This document shows, piece by piece, positions 17,651-26,721 of a stretch of 60,396 bases of DNA; position 1 is the stretch's first letter, and each line of letters opens with the position of its first letter. The notes under the pieces are model-generated. The model was not told the DNA's origin. It saw only the letters and a program-made list of their open reading frames with translations, and ran no database searches. This DNA is from HGM12587 sp045128635. Lineage in GTDB: Bacteria; Bacillota; Clostridia; Lachnospirales; Lachnospiraceae. Location of the stretch: assembly GCA_045128635.1 (NCBI GenBank), contig JBGVRS010000197.1:1-60396 (forward strand), given 5' to 3'. The position numbers were made by a program, and so were the translations under genes.

Positions 17651-17995
17651 ATGGAACGAGAATTTACAAAAGAAGAATTACAAGGAATGTGGTCTTTCTT
17701 GATAGAGACATTTGAATTTACGGGAGAGCATATTGCAGCAATTGATCACCAGATTCCAATGACACAAGAACTATTTGATTCTATTTTGGACAAATGCGCT
17801 GAAATAGGAAAAGATGCAGACAATCTGTTCTTTAGAATGCTTGATGAGTATCCGAATTTTATGACTGTCAGAGCAGAACGCATGTTGAATGATATTAAAG
17901 ATAATGATTCTTTATCATCTGAAGAAGAGTTGAAAAATTGGAGAGAAAAGTTATACGAAAAAATACGTGCCAAATACGGTGAAAAGGAAATATAG
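17651..17995 (+). CDS. hypothetical acidic helical protein, 114 residues
   Basis: Starts at ATG 17651 after AAGGAGG. The product is acidic and helical (MEREFTKEELQGMWSFLIET at the start; LDEYPNFMTVRAERML in the middle). No motif recognised. It is monocistronic by spacing. Confidence 0.55.
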   Translation: MEREFTKEELQGMWSFLIETFEFTGEHIAAIDHQIPMTQELFDSILDKCAEIGKDADNLFFRMLDEYPNFMTVRAERMLNDIKDNDSLSSEEELKNWREKLYEKIRAKYGEKEI

Positions 17996-18124
17996 AAAAA
18001 ACATAGAAGCTTGTATCTTAGGAAGGAACATATCCTCTTGAAGCAGCTACGGTAAAATGTGTATGTATGAAGAGGCATTTTCTGAAAAATTCGAAAACGC
18101 CAAATAAGAAACAAATTAAAATCA

Positions 18125-18154
18125 AGAGACCGGCACGAGCTGGTCTCTTTTTTT
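18125..18154 (+). terminator. terminator upstream of the S4 copy region
   Basis: Stem AGAGACC / GGTCTCT with an extra GC pair, four-base loop region and seven T. It ends transcription from the 17651-17995 gene. Confidence 0.82.
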
Positions 18155-18290
18155 GTATAAAAACGGATAAAAGTTCGTACGGATTGACGCCGTTAAATAG
18201 CATTGCACATAAGATAGTGGTTAGATATAATTAGTGTATTTAAACATAATAGTATTTGTTGTGTTGATTTTTCGTGGAGGGAATAATAAA

Positions 18291-18467
18291 ATGACACTTC
18301 GAGAGTTAAAAGAAACTGGAATAAAAATTGCTAAAAAAACAGAATATTATTATCATGATAATGGTTTGGATATTATATTCCAAATGGATGAAGAAGAAGC
18401 TTTGGATCGAGAGATTATTTCAATCAATTGTTGTAAAGATTGGTTGCAGATTGAATTTGCTCTGTAA
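18291..18467 (+). CDS. hypothetical protein, 58 residues
   Basis: ATG 18291 follows GGAGGGA by eight bases. The short product (MTLRELKETGIKIAKKTEYY, then DEEEALDREIISINCCKDWL) has no recognised motif. It lies 80 bases upstream of the substitute rqcP gene in the same direction, perhaps co-transcribed. Confidence 0.5.
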   Translation: MTLRELKETGIKIAKKTEYYYHDNGLDIIFQMDEEEALDREIISINCCKDWLQIEFAL

Positions 18468-18547
18468 TTCTTAATTGGTAAATCCATGGAGCAATATGTA
18501 ATTTTTTAAAATTATAAATGAAAAAGTATTAAGGAGGATAATGAAAT

Positions 18548-18787
18548 ATGAGATTAGATAAATATTTAAAGGTTTCTAGAGTGATCAAGAGAAGAACAGT
18601 TGCAAACGAAGCGTGTGATGCCGGTCGAGTTATGGTAAATGATAAAGTTGCAAAGGCTTCCGTTGATGTAAAGGTTGGTGATATCATTGAGATTGCCTTT
18701 GGTCAGAAGTCAGTAAAGATAAGGGTATTGGATATTCAGGATACTTCAAAGAAGGATGAAGCAAAGGAACTGTTTGAATATATGTAA
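18548..18787 (+). CDS. rqcP: intact RqcP/YabO-like S4 protein carried by the element
   Basis: A complete 79-residue S4 RNA-binding protein (MRLDKYLKVSRVIKRRTVAN, then CDAGRVMVNDKVAKAS). It aligns without gaps to the protein reconstructed from the two chromosomal fragments, with 61 of 79 positions identical, yet its codons differ at most third positions. The family stabilises P-site tRNA with the 50S subunit in RqcH-dependent alanine tailing of stalled nascent chains. A strong AAGGAGG precedes the ATG. Because insertion destroys the native gene, this copy probably restores the activity (inference). Differences from the native target around codons 7-12 may prevent the element from inserting into its own copy (inference). 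Confidence 0.93.
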   Translation: MRLDKYLKVSRVIKRRTVANEACDAGRVMVNDKVAKASVDVKVGDIIEIAFGQKSVKIRVLDIQDTSKKDEAKELFEYM

Positions 18788-18831
18788 CAGTAGAAGATAT
18801 GATGTATGTGTTTTTTAATAGGAACGAAGCA

Positions 18832-18890
18832 TTGTAATTGAAAGAATTATTGTGGTATAATACGAAAGACAAAATACCCTAAAGGGTATT
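18832..18890 (+). promoter_or_regulatory. extended -10 promoter and dyad before the type VII-like locus
   Basis: TTGTAA (18832-18837), an 18-bp spacer and TATAAT (18856-18861) with an upstream TGG forming an extended -10. Just downstream is the dyad AATACCC-TAAA-GGGTATT (18873-18890), which could be an operator or a leader hairpin. Confidence 0.68.
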
Positions 18891-18910
18891 CGAGGCGGAA
18901 GGAAATACGA

Positions 18911-19900
18911 ATGATGAAGACTCTAAGAAAAATTAGAACAATAAAAGTGTTATTATTACTTACAGTTGTGGCCATGACTTTTGTTGGATGTGGAAAAAAG
19001 CCAAAAGATGAAGCAGAATTACAGCAAGATCTTTTAAACAGTAATTATATTTGGCTTTCAGAAGATTCCCAAATTACAGATTTTGAAATTATTAAGCGTT
19101 TGACTGAAAAAGAAAATCATAAAGATACAGTGTATGTTTCGATGAAAATTGAGAATGAATTTTTTTATGAAACAGCAGCATATGTTATGAATTATACAGA
19201 ATATAACGATGGGTGGTCTTTGGACAATGTAGAAACTTATTATGGAAATGATTTCGAATATAAAGCAGTCCCTTTAAAGGCACCTAGTCAGGAAATGGTT
19301 TTCGATGAGGTACGTTGGGATTCGGATATTTCAGTGCAGACATTTTTTGAAGAGTGGGATGTGTTAAGTGTCCGTGATTTGTATTTTTTTGAAGATGGTA
19401 CATATTCTTATGAAATAATCGATGAAGAAATAGATTTAGATAATGGGAATTATTCATGTAAACTTACTGTAGATAGAGAGTTTGAATTGGTCAATGTTCA
19501 TGAAGTAATAGATGTTGCTATGTGGTTTGAAGACTCAAATCATGATTTCTTTGGATGGAATTTGTCGGGGATAGAAATTAGTGAAATATCTTATGATTGG
19601 GATATAGAAGGAACTTGGACACATCCAGATGAGGAATATCCAGTTGTGATTAGTGGATATAATAATAACGATGGTGAACCATACGTAAATGTTAAGTTTA
19701 TGGCGAAGGATGTATTTGGAAAAGAATGTGCACAAGAAGAAACTTTTTATTTCCGACCTGTAAGCTCTGAAAGAATACAAGTAACAAGGATATCTCCAGA
19801 AAGCGGTTTCTCATTTCAGTTTTTACAAGATTTAAAAATCACACCAAATAAAATACTGGATAATCAAGATAATTCTGAAGCATGGGTAAGGATTGATTAA
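18911..19900 (+). CDS. putative surface lipoprotein, 329 residues
   Basis: The N terminus has basic residues (MMKTLRKIRTIK), a hydrophobic run and a lipobox FVGC near residues 24-27, so the protein should be lipid-anchored outside the membrane. The mature part is acidic and rich in Tyr, Trp and Asp with beta-strand character (for example YDWDIEGTWTHPDEEYPVVI). No named domain recognised. It lies directly upstream of the secretion-like genes with its own promoter and terminator, so an accessory role in that system is possible but unproven. Either ATG 18911 or 18914 may be used. Confidence 0.72.
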   Translation: MMKTLRKIRTIKVLLLLTVVAMTFVGCGKKPKDEAELQQDLLNSNYIWLSEDSQITDFEIIKRLTEKENHKDTVYVSMKIENEFFYETAAYVMNYTEYNDGWSLDNVETYYGNDFEYKAVPLKAPSQEMVFDEVRWDSDISVQTFFEEWDVLSVRDLYFFEDGTYSYEIIDEEIDLDNGNYSCKLTVDREFELVNVHEVIDVAMWFEDSNHDFFGWNLSGIEISEISYDWDIEGTWTHPDEEYPVVISGYNNNDGEPYVNVKFMAKDVFGKECAQEETFYFRPVSSERIQVTRISPESGFSFQFLQDLKITPNKILDNQDNSEAWVRID

Positions 19901-19908
19901 AGAAAAGT

Positions 19909-19943
19909 GGGTATGTATCAAACTTGGTACATACCCTTTTTTT
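19909..19943 (+). terminator. terminator of the lipoprotein gene
   Basis: Stem GGGTATGTA / TACATACCC (19909-19917 with 19928-19936) followed by seven T. It separates the lipoprotein transcript from the PP2C-led operon; 19944-20105 is AT-rich with a small dyad TACCG-TATG-CGGTA at 19991-20004 and should hold the operon promoter. Confidence 0.88.
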
Positions 19944-20105
19944 GTGGATTCGTAGACAAAAATTTCTAAGAAGTATATAATTTCTTTTAATACCGTATGC
20001 GGTACAATGTTAAAAGTATGATTGTTTGATAAACGTAGATTCGGTACATGATGATGATTGAATTAAAGAGTAAAATTATATATTGAAGAAATTGAGGATA
20101 AATTC

Positions 20106-20924
20106 ATGGTGTTGATTAAGGCGGCCTGTGTTTTTCACAAAGGGTTTTACAAAGCTATGCAGGAAGATAATTTTTTGTTTGATAAAAAGATATTAGAAAA
20201 TCCAGAAAATGGTAATTTTTTGAATACGTTTAAAAATTCATCTAATATTTGTATGGCTGTATTTGATGGTCTGGGAGGGCTTTCTGACGGAGAAAAGGCA
20301 TCCGAACTGGCAGCGAACACATTGAAACATCAGATAGAGAATTTAAAATTATTTAAGGAAATAGATTCCTCATGGATGAGTTCTGTAATTTTGACAATTA
20401 ACAGATTAGTTGCGATGCTAGGAGAGCAGAAAGGACATGCTTGTGGAACTACAGCGGCCATTTTATTAATTGATAGGCAGAAAATTTATGTAGGAAATGT
20501 GGGGGATAGTCGAATATATCAATTTGTGGAAAATTCGCTCTCACAGATTTCCGTGGATCATTCAGATAGAGATCTTATAAAAGAGTTGGGGATAGCTGAT
20601 AGAAAGCCGAGCTTGCTCCAATATATTGGAATACATCCTAAAGTTGGAAAGGTTTTTCCATCAGTTTGTTGTTTTGAACATAAAAATAAAGGACGCTATA
20701 TTTTATGTACTGATGGCCTTACTGATATGGTTTGTGATACTGATATTGAAGCAATTTGTCGAGAAAGTAAAACTTCTGAAGAATGCTCAAAAAAACTTGT
20801 TCAACGGGCACTGGATAATGGAGGAGCAGACAATGTTACAGTGATTGTTTGTGATTTTGTGGAGGCGTTGCCATTTCCTAAATTAATAAATTATTTAAAA
20901 AATAGAAAAGGAGAGAATACATGA
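20106..20924 (+). CDS. PP2C-type Ser/Thr protein phosphatase
   Basis: A 272-residue metal-dependent phosphatase. It shows the first-metal motif MAVFDGLGGLSDGEKASELA (about 49-68), ACGTTAAILLID (about 116-127), VGNVGDSRIYQF (about 133-144) and ILCTDGLTDMV (about 200-210). All metal-binding Asp positions look intact, so activity is expected. It starts the gene set leading to EssC and sits in the same cluster as a Ser/Thr kinase and an FHA-like ATPase. Together they suggest that phosphorylation controls the secretion apparatus (inference). The stop overlaps the next gene by four bases. Confidence 0.9.
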   Translation: MVLIKAACVFHKGFYKAMQEDNFLFDKKILENPENGNFLNTFKNSSNICMAVFDGLGGLSDGEKASELAANTLKHQIENLKLFKEIDSSWMSSVILTINRLVAMLGEQKGHACGTTAAILLIDRQKIYVGNVGDSRIYQFVENSLSQISVDHSDRDLIKELGIADRKPSLLQYIGIHPKVGKVFPSVCCFEHKNKGRYILCTDGLTDMVCDTDIEAICRESKTSEECSKKLVQRALDNGGADNVTVIVCDFVEALPFPKLINYLKNRKGENT

Positions 20925-21157
20925 AAAAAACTGCAATTGTTATTTTAAGTATTCCATCAAAATGTATTTTGAAAGATGTCGAGTTGCCAATGAATATTTC
21001 GGCGGATCGTGTAATTGAAGCAATTGCACAAGTATACAAGGTAGATAAAATCTCTCATTTAATTTGTGAGAATCCGATAGCTCTAATTAGTGGTAAAAAG
21101 ACTCTTGGAGAATTGGGAATTCATGATGGGTCAGTCATTAAATATATTGAAGGCTAA
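20921..21157 (+). CDS. YukD/EsaB-like ubiquitin-fold protein
   Basis: A 78-residue protein (MKKTAIVILSIPSKCILKDV, ending LGELGIHDGSVIKYIEG) with a beta-grasp pattern and the typical L-x-D-G-S-x-I ending of YukD/EsaB. These small proteins accompany Firmicutes type VII secretion ATPases. It overlaps the phosphatase stop and lies 12 bases before the EssC-like gene, which strongly supports the assignment. Confidence 0.8.
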   Translation: MKKTAIVILSIPSKCILKDVELPMNISADRVIEAIAQVYKVDKISHLICENPIALISGKKTLGELGIHDGSVIKYIEG

Positions 21158-21169
21158 GGAGGTTAAATA

Positions 21170-24100
21170 ATGAAAGTAAAATATCATTTGATATTGAAGA
21201 CAAAATCATTTAAGAAAGAATATGATTTTTGGGAAAATCAAAGTCTGCAGATTGGAACACAAGCAGAAAATCAAATTGTTGTTCCATCAGAAGATGGAGC
21301 AAAGCCTTATGTATTTGTATTACAAGCTGCAGGACGACATGTAATGATTCAAAGTCCATCTAAATCGGAAATTTATATAGAAGGTGGTAACTCCTTATTT
21401 GAGCTTCCCGCCAATATTACTCTTTTTAATGAATCTACCAGAGAGCCTTTTATGACTATATCCTTGGAATTAAAATTTGAAAGAAGGGTGCCGGATTTTT
21501 CTTATGCATGCCAGATACCACAGAACACATGGGTGTACATTGGTGGAGGAACTAAATGCACCATTCGCATTCAAGATTATAAAATGGAAAAAGATTATAT
21601 CTCATTATTTTATGATGGTGTGAATGCAAAATTACATGTAGATAACGTACAATACGAAGCATGCGTTAATGGAAAACCTGTAGTAGGGACTACTACTTTA
21701 AAAAGTATAGCTTTCTTCTCAATTAATGGATACGAGTTCTTTTATCGTTCTGGATACATTTATATGGATGCACATACTAAGTTAAAGTATCCAGATTCAT
21801 GGAAATGTATAGAGAATGAATCTAATAATAGTCCCTTTGAATATCCAAAGTTTAATAAGAGTCCTAGATTTATAGAATCATTAAACGAAGAGACAATAGA
21901 GATTCTTGATCCATCTCCGAAACAAGAAACACAAAAATCCAATTTAATTATGCAATTATTGCCATCTATTATAATGCTTGCAGTGACCATCTTACTTCGT
22001 GGTGTAATGGGCGGTGGAGGACTTTATATTATTTTTAGCGTAGTTTCTATGGGGCTAGGAATTTTCACGTCCATATATTCGTATTTTTATGGAAAGAAGG
22101 AAATAGAAAATGCTAATAACCTTCGAGTTACTCAATATGAAGAATATCTTGAACGTAAAGAAAAAGAAATTAAACAGGCACGTCAAAGCGAACTGTGTGT
22201 GTTGAAAGAGATTTTCCGTTCTACCAAGGAGTGCGTTGATGACATTTGGGCATTTTCAGAGAAGTTGTTTGATCGTAGCCCAAGAGAACGGGACTTCTTG
22301 CAAGTCTATCTTGGAACAGGAAAACGTACTGCAATTCGAAAAGTAACCTATCAAAAAAGGGAAACTATTGAATTGGGTGACGATTTGATGCAGATGCCGG
22401 AAAAACTGCGTGAAAAATATAAGTATATAGAGAATGCTCCGATAGTAAGCAATTTTCGTAATTCAAATGCAATTGGTGTTGTAGGTTATAGGCAACGATT
22501 AAAGGATATGTTAAATAACATGACCTTTGATTTATGTACAAGACAATTACCTCGTGACCTTCAGTTATTCTATATCGTAGATGAAAGTTTTGGCAAATGG
22601 CTGCGTTGGATTCCTCATGTGCAAAACAGAGAATTGGGCGTTCGAAATATTGTATGTGATGACGAAACAAAGAACACTCTCTTGGAATATCTGTATTCTA
22701 TGTTGGCAAAAAGAGAACAATTGAATATAAATGTGCCACATTGTGTTGTTTTTGTGGAAAAAGATCAGCATATAAAAACACATCCATTGTCAAAGTATCT
22801 CGATCGATGTGCAAGTCTTGGCGTAAGCTTTGTATTTTTGGAAGAACATAGAGAATATCTTCCGGAAAACTGCGACGAAGTAATTATTTTAGATAATGAT
22901 TTACCAAAAGGTATTTTGACAACACGTACAAATTCGTCTGAAGATTATGAATTTTCATATGGATTGATTGATGAAAAAACTGCAGAACGCGCGGCGCTGC
23001 ATTTGGCACCGATTTATTGTGAAGAAATTAGTGTTGAAAGTTCTCTGCCAAATAGCTATTCTTTCTTTGATTGTTTTGAAGTAAATAGCGCATCTGAAAT
23101 TTTGGTTGGAGATTGGTGGAAAAAGAGTGATGTTAGTAAATCGCTTGCTGCACCAATTGGAATTAATTCGCGTGGTGAATTAGTGTATCTTGATATTCAT
23201 GAGAAGGCACATGGACCACATGGTTTGGTTGCAGGTACAACCGGTTCAGGTAAAAGTGAATTTTTACAATCGTATATAACTGCTATGAGTTTGAGGTACG
23301 CGCCAGATGAAGTAGCATTTTTAATTATTGACTTTAAAGGTGGGGGAATGGCGAGTCAGTTAAATGATTTACCGCATCTTGTAGGAACAATTTCAAATAT
23401 CGATGGTGCAGAAATCAAACGTTCGCTAAAATCTATTAAAGCAGAACTTGAGAAGCGTCAAAAATTGTTTGATCAGGCTAAAGTGAACCATATTGACAAA
23501 TATATTCAAAAATATAAAGAACATCAGTTAACAGTAGCGCTGCCACATTTGGTTATTGTTGTAGATGAATTTGCAGAATTGAAAGCAGCACAACCAGAAT
23601 TTATGAATGAATTGATTAGTGCTGCGCGTATTGGACGAAGTTTAGGAATTCATTTGATTTTAGCAACACAAAAACCTGCTGGACAAGTCAATGAGCAGAT
23701 TTGGAGTAATTCCAGATTTAGACTTTGTTTTAAAGTTCAGACAAGGGAAGATAGTAATGAAATGCTTCGCTCGCCATTAGCAGTAGAGATTAAAGAACCA
23801 GGTCGTGGATATCTGCAAGTTGGTAATGACGAGATTTTCGAATTGTTTCAGACTGCATATAGCGGTGGTTCGATTAAAAATGAATCGCGTGAAAGTACAG
23901 AAGATTTTACAATTGCAGAAATTTCCCTTTGGGGTGATCGCAATATTGTTTATAACAGTACACATAATAAAGATGTTCATAAGGAAGATAAAACATCCCA
24001 GTTACAGGCTGTTATATGTGAGATTAATACTTTTTGTGAAAAGAATAAAATCTCACGATTGCCAGGTATTTGTTTACCAGCATTGCCAGAAAAGATCTAT

Positions 24101-25684
24101 AATTCTGTTGGATGTGATAGCTCTAAAGAAAAAGGTATCAAAGTTTCTGTTGGACGTTATGACGATCCTGAACAGCAAAAACAGGGAGATGTTTCATTTG
24201 ATTTAACAAATGGAAATCTGTTAATTATTGGTTCTTCGCAGATGGGCAAGACATCTGCTTTACAAACAATAATTCGTAATTTAAGTGAACGATATACATC
24301 ATCTGAGGTGAATATATATGTTCTCGACTTTGCATCTATGATTTTGAAGCATTTTGAAAAATTAGATCATGTGGGTGGAGTAGCCATTTCGTCTGAGCAA
24401 GAAAAGGTTCAAAATCTTTTTAAAATGTTATTGACTGAAATCGGTGATAGAAAAAGAAGATTGCTGAATAAAGGTGTTAGCTCATATGCGGAATATTTAA
24501 ATGCAGGAGAAAATGATCTTCCACAGATTGTTTTGATTTTAGATAATTTTACTGCATTCAGCGAGCTTTACGAGGAAGAATGTGATGGTTTATTAAAACT
24601 TTGTCGTGAAGGATTCTCAGTAGGGATTTCGGTGGTTATCGCCAATGCCCATACGTTAGGTTTGGGATATCGATATATGTCAAATTTTGCTAATCGAATG
24701 ACATTTTTCTGCTATGACAATGGGGAATATAGTAGTTTATTTGATTATTGCCGCATGTCAATTCCAAGTATTCCGGGGCGTGGTCTGGTAAGAATTGATA
24801 ATCGTATTTTGGAATTTCAAGGCTATCTTGCTTTTTCAGGAGAACGTGAAATTGATCGTGTTAATGCAATTAAAGAAGCGATTGAACAAACAAATAATCT
24901 AAACAAAGGAAATATTGCACCTAAAATTCCAGTTGTACCAGAATTTCTTGTGCGAAGCGAATTACAAAAGGAGGAAGCCGAGCTTTTTGGCGTTCCTTAT
25001 AACATTCCAGTTGGTATGGATTATGACAGCATGGAAATTATGTCCGTGGACCTTACAACGATTGGTGCATTTGGTATCTTTGGGCACGAAAAGACAGGTG
25101 ATAATAACTTTGTTATGAATATCTTACATACGATTTTAGAAGCACCAGATTTACATCCAACTGAAATTTATATTGCGGATGATATGGAAAAGAAATTACA
25201 GTCATTGAAAATGAACGAAGCTGTTAAAGAATATGCTGCTAATTTAGAAGAGGTTGATGCTATATTAGATCAGATTTATGCTATTGTTTCCGAAAGAAAA
25301 CAACAGGTAGCAACAGGCGAATTATCCATGGGAAAAGATATGGGACACCTTCCTCTTCAATTATTAATTATTTCGGGAGAAGATGTTCTTATTTCTATGG
25401 ATCAGGATAAACTTGTAGAACTTGTAAAACATTTTTCCAAATATAAGGTTTGCGTAATATTAACAGGACTTGAAAATGAAAGTATAAGCTATTCATCTCC
25501 TGATATTCTAAAATATGTTCGTGACAATCAAAATGTTTTTGTGTTTGATAAAGTATCCAATATTGAGGTGGTAGACATTTCTTATAAAGAAAAAAGCCAG
25601 TTTGATCAGGAAATTAATTTGGGAGATGTTTTTGGATATTCAAAAGATAAACTTTGCAGAATTAAGACTATTTTAGATAAATAG
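21170..25684 (+). CDS. EssC-like type VII secretion ATPase
   Basis: A 1504-residue membrane ATPase. The first 230 residues form two FHA-type beta domains (QSLQIGTQAENQIVV and NTWVYIGGGTKCTIRI). Two membrane helices follow at about 262-308 (LLPSIIMLAVTILLRGVM, LYIIFSVVSMGLGIFTSIYS). Three FtsK/SpoIIIE-type ATPase domains follow: the first has an intact Walker A, AGTTGSGKSE (about 686), and Walker B LVIVVDEFAEL (about 795); the second has GSSQMGKTSA (about 1020); the third is degenerate (GHEKTGDNN, about 1303). The architecture equals Firmicutes EssC/YukBA, the motor that exports WXG100 and LXG proteins. It is co-transcribed with YukD-like and small helical genes. Confidence 0.93.
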   Translation: MKVKYHLILKTKSFKKEYDFWENQSLQIGTQAENQIVVPSEDGAKPYVFVLQAAGRHVMIQSPSKSEIYIEGGNSLFELPANITLFNESTREPFMTISLELKFERRVPDFSYACQIPQNTWVYIGGGTKCTIRIQDYKMEKDYISLFYDGVNAKLHVDNVQYEACVNGKPVVGTTTLKSIAFFSINGYEFFYRSGYIYMDAHTKLKYPDSWKCIENESNNSPFEYPKFNKSPRFIESLNEETIEILDPSPKQETQKSNLIMQLLPSIIMLAVTILLRGVMGGGGLYIIFSVVSMGLGIFTSIYSYFYGKKEIENANNLRVTQYEEYLERKEKEIKQARQSELCVLKEIFRSTKECVDDIWAFSEKLFDRSPRERDFLQVYLGTGKRTAIRKVTYQKRETIELGDDLMQMPEKLREKYKYIENAPIVSNFRNSNAIGVVGYRQRLKDMLNNMTFDLCTRQLPRDLQLFYIVDESFGKWLRWIPHVQNRELGVRNIVCDDETKNTLLEYLYSMLAKREQLNINVPHCVVFVEKDQHIKTHPLSKYLDRCASLGVSFVFLEEHREYLPENCDEVIILDNDLPKGILTTRTNSSEDYEFSYGLIDEKTAERAALHLAPIYCEEISVESSLPNSYSFFDCFEVNSASEILVGDWWKKSDVSKSLAAPIGINSRGELVYLDIHEKAHGPHGLVAGTTGSGKSEFLQSYITAMSLRYAPDEVAFLIIDFKGGGMASQLNDLPHLVGTISNIDGAEIKRSLKSIKAELEKRQKLFDQAKVNHIDKYIQKYKEHQLTVALPHLVIVVDEFAELKAAQPEFMNELISAARIGRSLGIHLILATQKPAGQVNEQIWSNSRFRLCFKVQTREDSNEMLRSPLAVEIKEPGRGYLQVGNDEIFELFQTAYSGGSIKNESRESTEDFTIAEISLWGDRNIVYNSTHNKDVHKEDKTSQLQAVICEINTFCEKNKISRLPGICLPALPEKIYNSVGCDSSKEKGIKVSVGRYDDPEQQKQGDVSFDLTNGNLLIIGSSQMGKTSALQTIIRNLSERYTSSEVNIYVLDFASMILKHFEKLDHVGGVAISSEQEKVQNLFKMLLTEIGDRKRRLLNKGVSSYAEYLNAGENDLPQIVLILDNFTAFSELYEEECDGLLKLCREGFSVGISVVIANAHTLGLGYRYMSNFANRMTFFCYDNGEYSSLFDYCRMSIPSIPGRGLVRIDNRILEFQGYLAFSGEREIDRVNAIKEAIEQTNNLNKGNIAPKIPVVPEFLVRSELQKEEAELFGVPYNIPVGMDYDSMEIMSVDLTTIGAFGIFGHEKTGDNNFVMNILHTILEAPDLHPTEIYIADDMEKKLQSLKMNEAVKEYAANLEEVDAILDQIYAIVSERKQQVATGELSMGKDMGHLPLQLLIISGEDVLISMDQDKLVELVKHFSKYKVCVILTGLENESISYSSPDILKYVRDNQNVFVFDKVSNIEVVDISYKEKSQFDQEINLGDVFGYSKDKLCRIKTILDK

Positions 25685-25701
25685 TATAAGGGGGTGCTTG
25701 T

Positions 25702-26100
25702 ATGGTCTCTGAGCAGATTTTGCAGTATAAAAATCGTATTAGAAAAATTGAAGAAGAACTTTATGTTATTCAAAAAAATATGGAAAAGCTAGAAAAGGCA
25801 GAAAGAAATACTGTAAAAAAGTGCAAGGAAATGACAGAAGTTCGAGAACAGTTGCTGAAAAATGTTCGAAAGGCTTATGAACAAGGTTCTTCTTTACGTG
25901 CTATGAAAGGCTTTGCAGATGAAATGGAACGTGTGATTGGTGGTTCGGGGTTTGAAGCGATGTACCAATCTGTAGAAAAGGTTAGAAAAAGTATAATATA
26001 CGAACGCGAAGAATGTGTTCGAAAGAGAAAGTGTTTATTACAAGAAAAAGAAAAACTTCAGTATGAGATGCAAATGATTCTACAAAAGGAGGTGCCGTAA
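25702..26100 (+). CDS. coiled-coil protein of the secretion locus, 132 residues
   Basis: A Lys/Glu-rich helical protein (YKNRIRKIEEELYVIQKNME onward) with strong coiled-coil character over most of its length and a Gly-containing break in the middle (EQGSSLRAMKGFADEMERVI). It begins 17 bases after the EssC-like gene behind AAGGGGGTG. No family name assigned; small helical proteins next to EssC are usually export partners or chaperones, which is only inferred here. Confidence 0.65.
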   Translation: MVSEQILQYKNRIRKIEEELYVIQKNMEKLEKAERNTVKKCKEMTEVREQLLKNVRKAYEQGSSLRAMKGFADEMERVIGGSGFEAMYQSVEKVRKSIIYEREECVRKRKCLLQEKEKLQYEMQMILQKEVP

Positions 26101-26105
26101 TTTCT

Positions 26106-26399
26106 ATGGGTGAAAAATCAAAAAATTTTGTTCTTGATGATACATATATCGAAGAAATGGAAATTTTCTTTTTGGACTGTACTGAAATAGCACAGGCTCA
26201 GTTGGATGAATTATCAGAGAAGCTTACGGCTGCTTGTGATTATGGAATTATGGAAGGTAATACCGCAGACTATCTACGATTATATACTGAACGTGTTTTA
26301 GGATTGAAAAATTTGATTTGCGAATATGGAAAAAAATGCAGTGAAATGTTGAAAGATTTTCGTGAGCATATTGACGTAGTGGATCAGCATTTGTATTAG
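26106..26399 (+). CDS. WXG100-sized helical protein, 97 residues
   Basis: Size and all-helical composition (MGEKSKNFVLDDTYIEEMEI at the start, ICEYGKKCSEMLKDFREHID near the end) fit the WXG100/Esx-like class, but no W-x-G turn is present. It lies six bases after the previous gene and ten before the next, inside the secretion operon. It may be an Esx-like partner or chaperone. Confidence 0.62.
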   Translation: MGEKSKNFVLDDTYIEEMEIFFLDCTEIAQAQLDELSEKLTAACDYGIMEGNTADYLRLYTERVLGLKNLICEYGKKCSEMLKDFREHIDVVDQHLY

Positions 26400-26409
26400 G
26401 AGGTTTATA

Positions 26410-26721
26410 ATGTCAAATACGGGAGAGTATTCTAAAACAAAGGTTCGTGGATATAATCGAGTTCGTGTTGATTTAGAGAGTACAAAAGAAATTCGTGCAG
26501 AAATTAGAAGGTTAGAACTTCAACAAAATTTCAAACTTCCAGAACCTTCAGGAAGTGGGGAAATGTACGAAGAAATAAAGTACATGGGCGAAAATATGAA
26601 ATTGATTTATGAACAGGTACAAAGTTTAATTTGTGAGAGCGGTAAAATGTTGGAAGAAATCTATAAACCATTTGAAAGAGCTGACCTAGTAGTAAATAAT
26701 TCTTTCAAAGGAGGTACATAA
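26410..26721 (+). CDS. small helical protein of the secretion locus, 103 residues
   Basis: A charged protein with a disordered N terminus (MSNTGEYSKTKVRGYNRVRV) and helical segments at about 25-40 and 58-95. No motif recognised. It starts behind AGGAGG and its TAA overlaps the ATG of the next large gene by one base. The tight coupling suggests a role with the 641-residue protein, for example as a chaperone (inference). Confidence 0.62.
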   Translation: MSNTGEYSKTKVRGYNRVRVDLESTKEIRAEIRRLELQQNFKLPEPSGSGEMYEEIKYMGENMKLIYEQVQSLICESGKMLEEIYKPFERADLVVNNSFKGGT

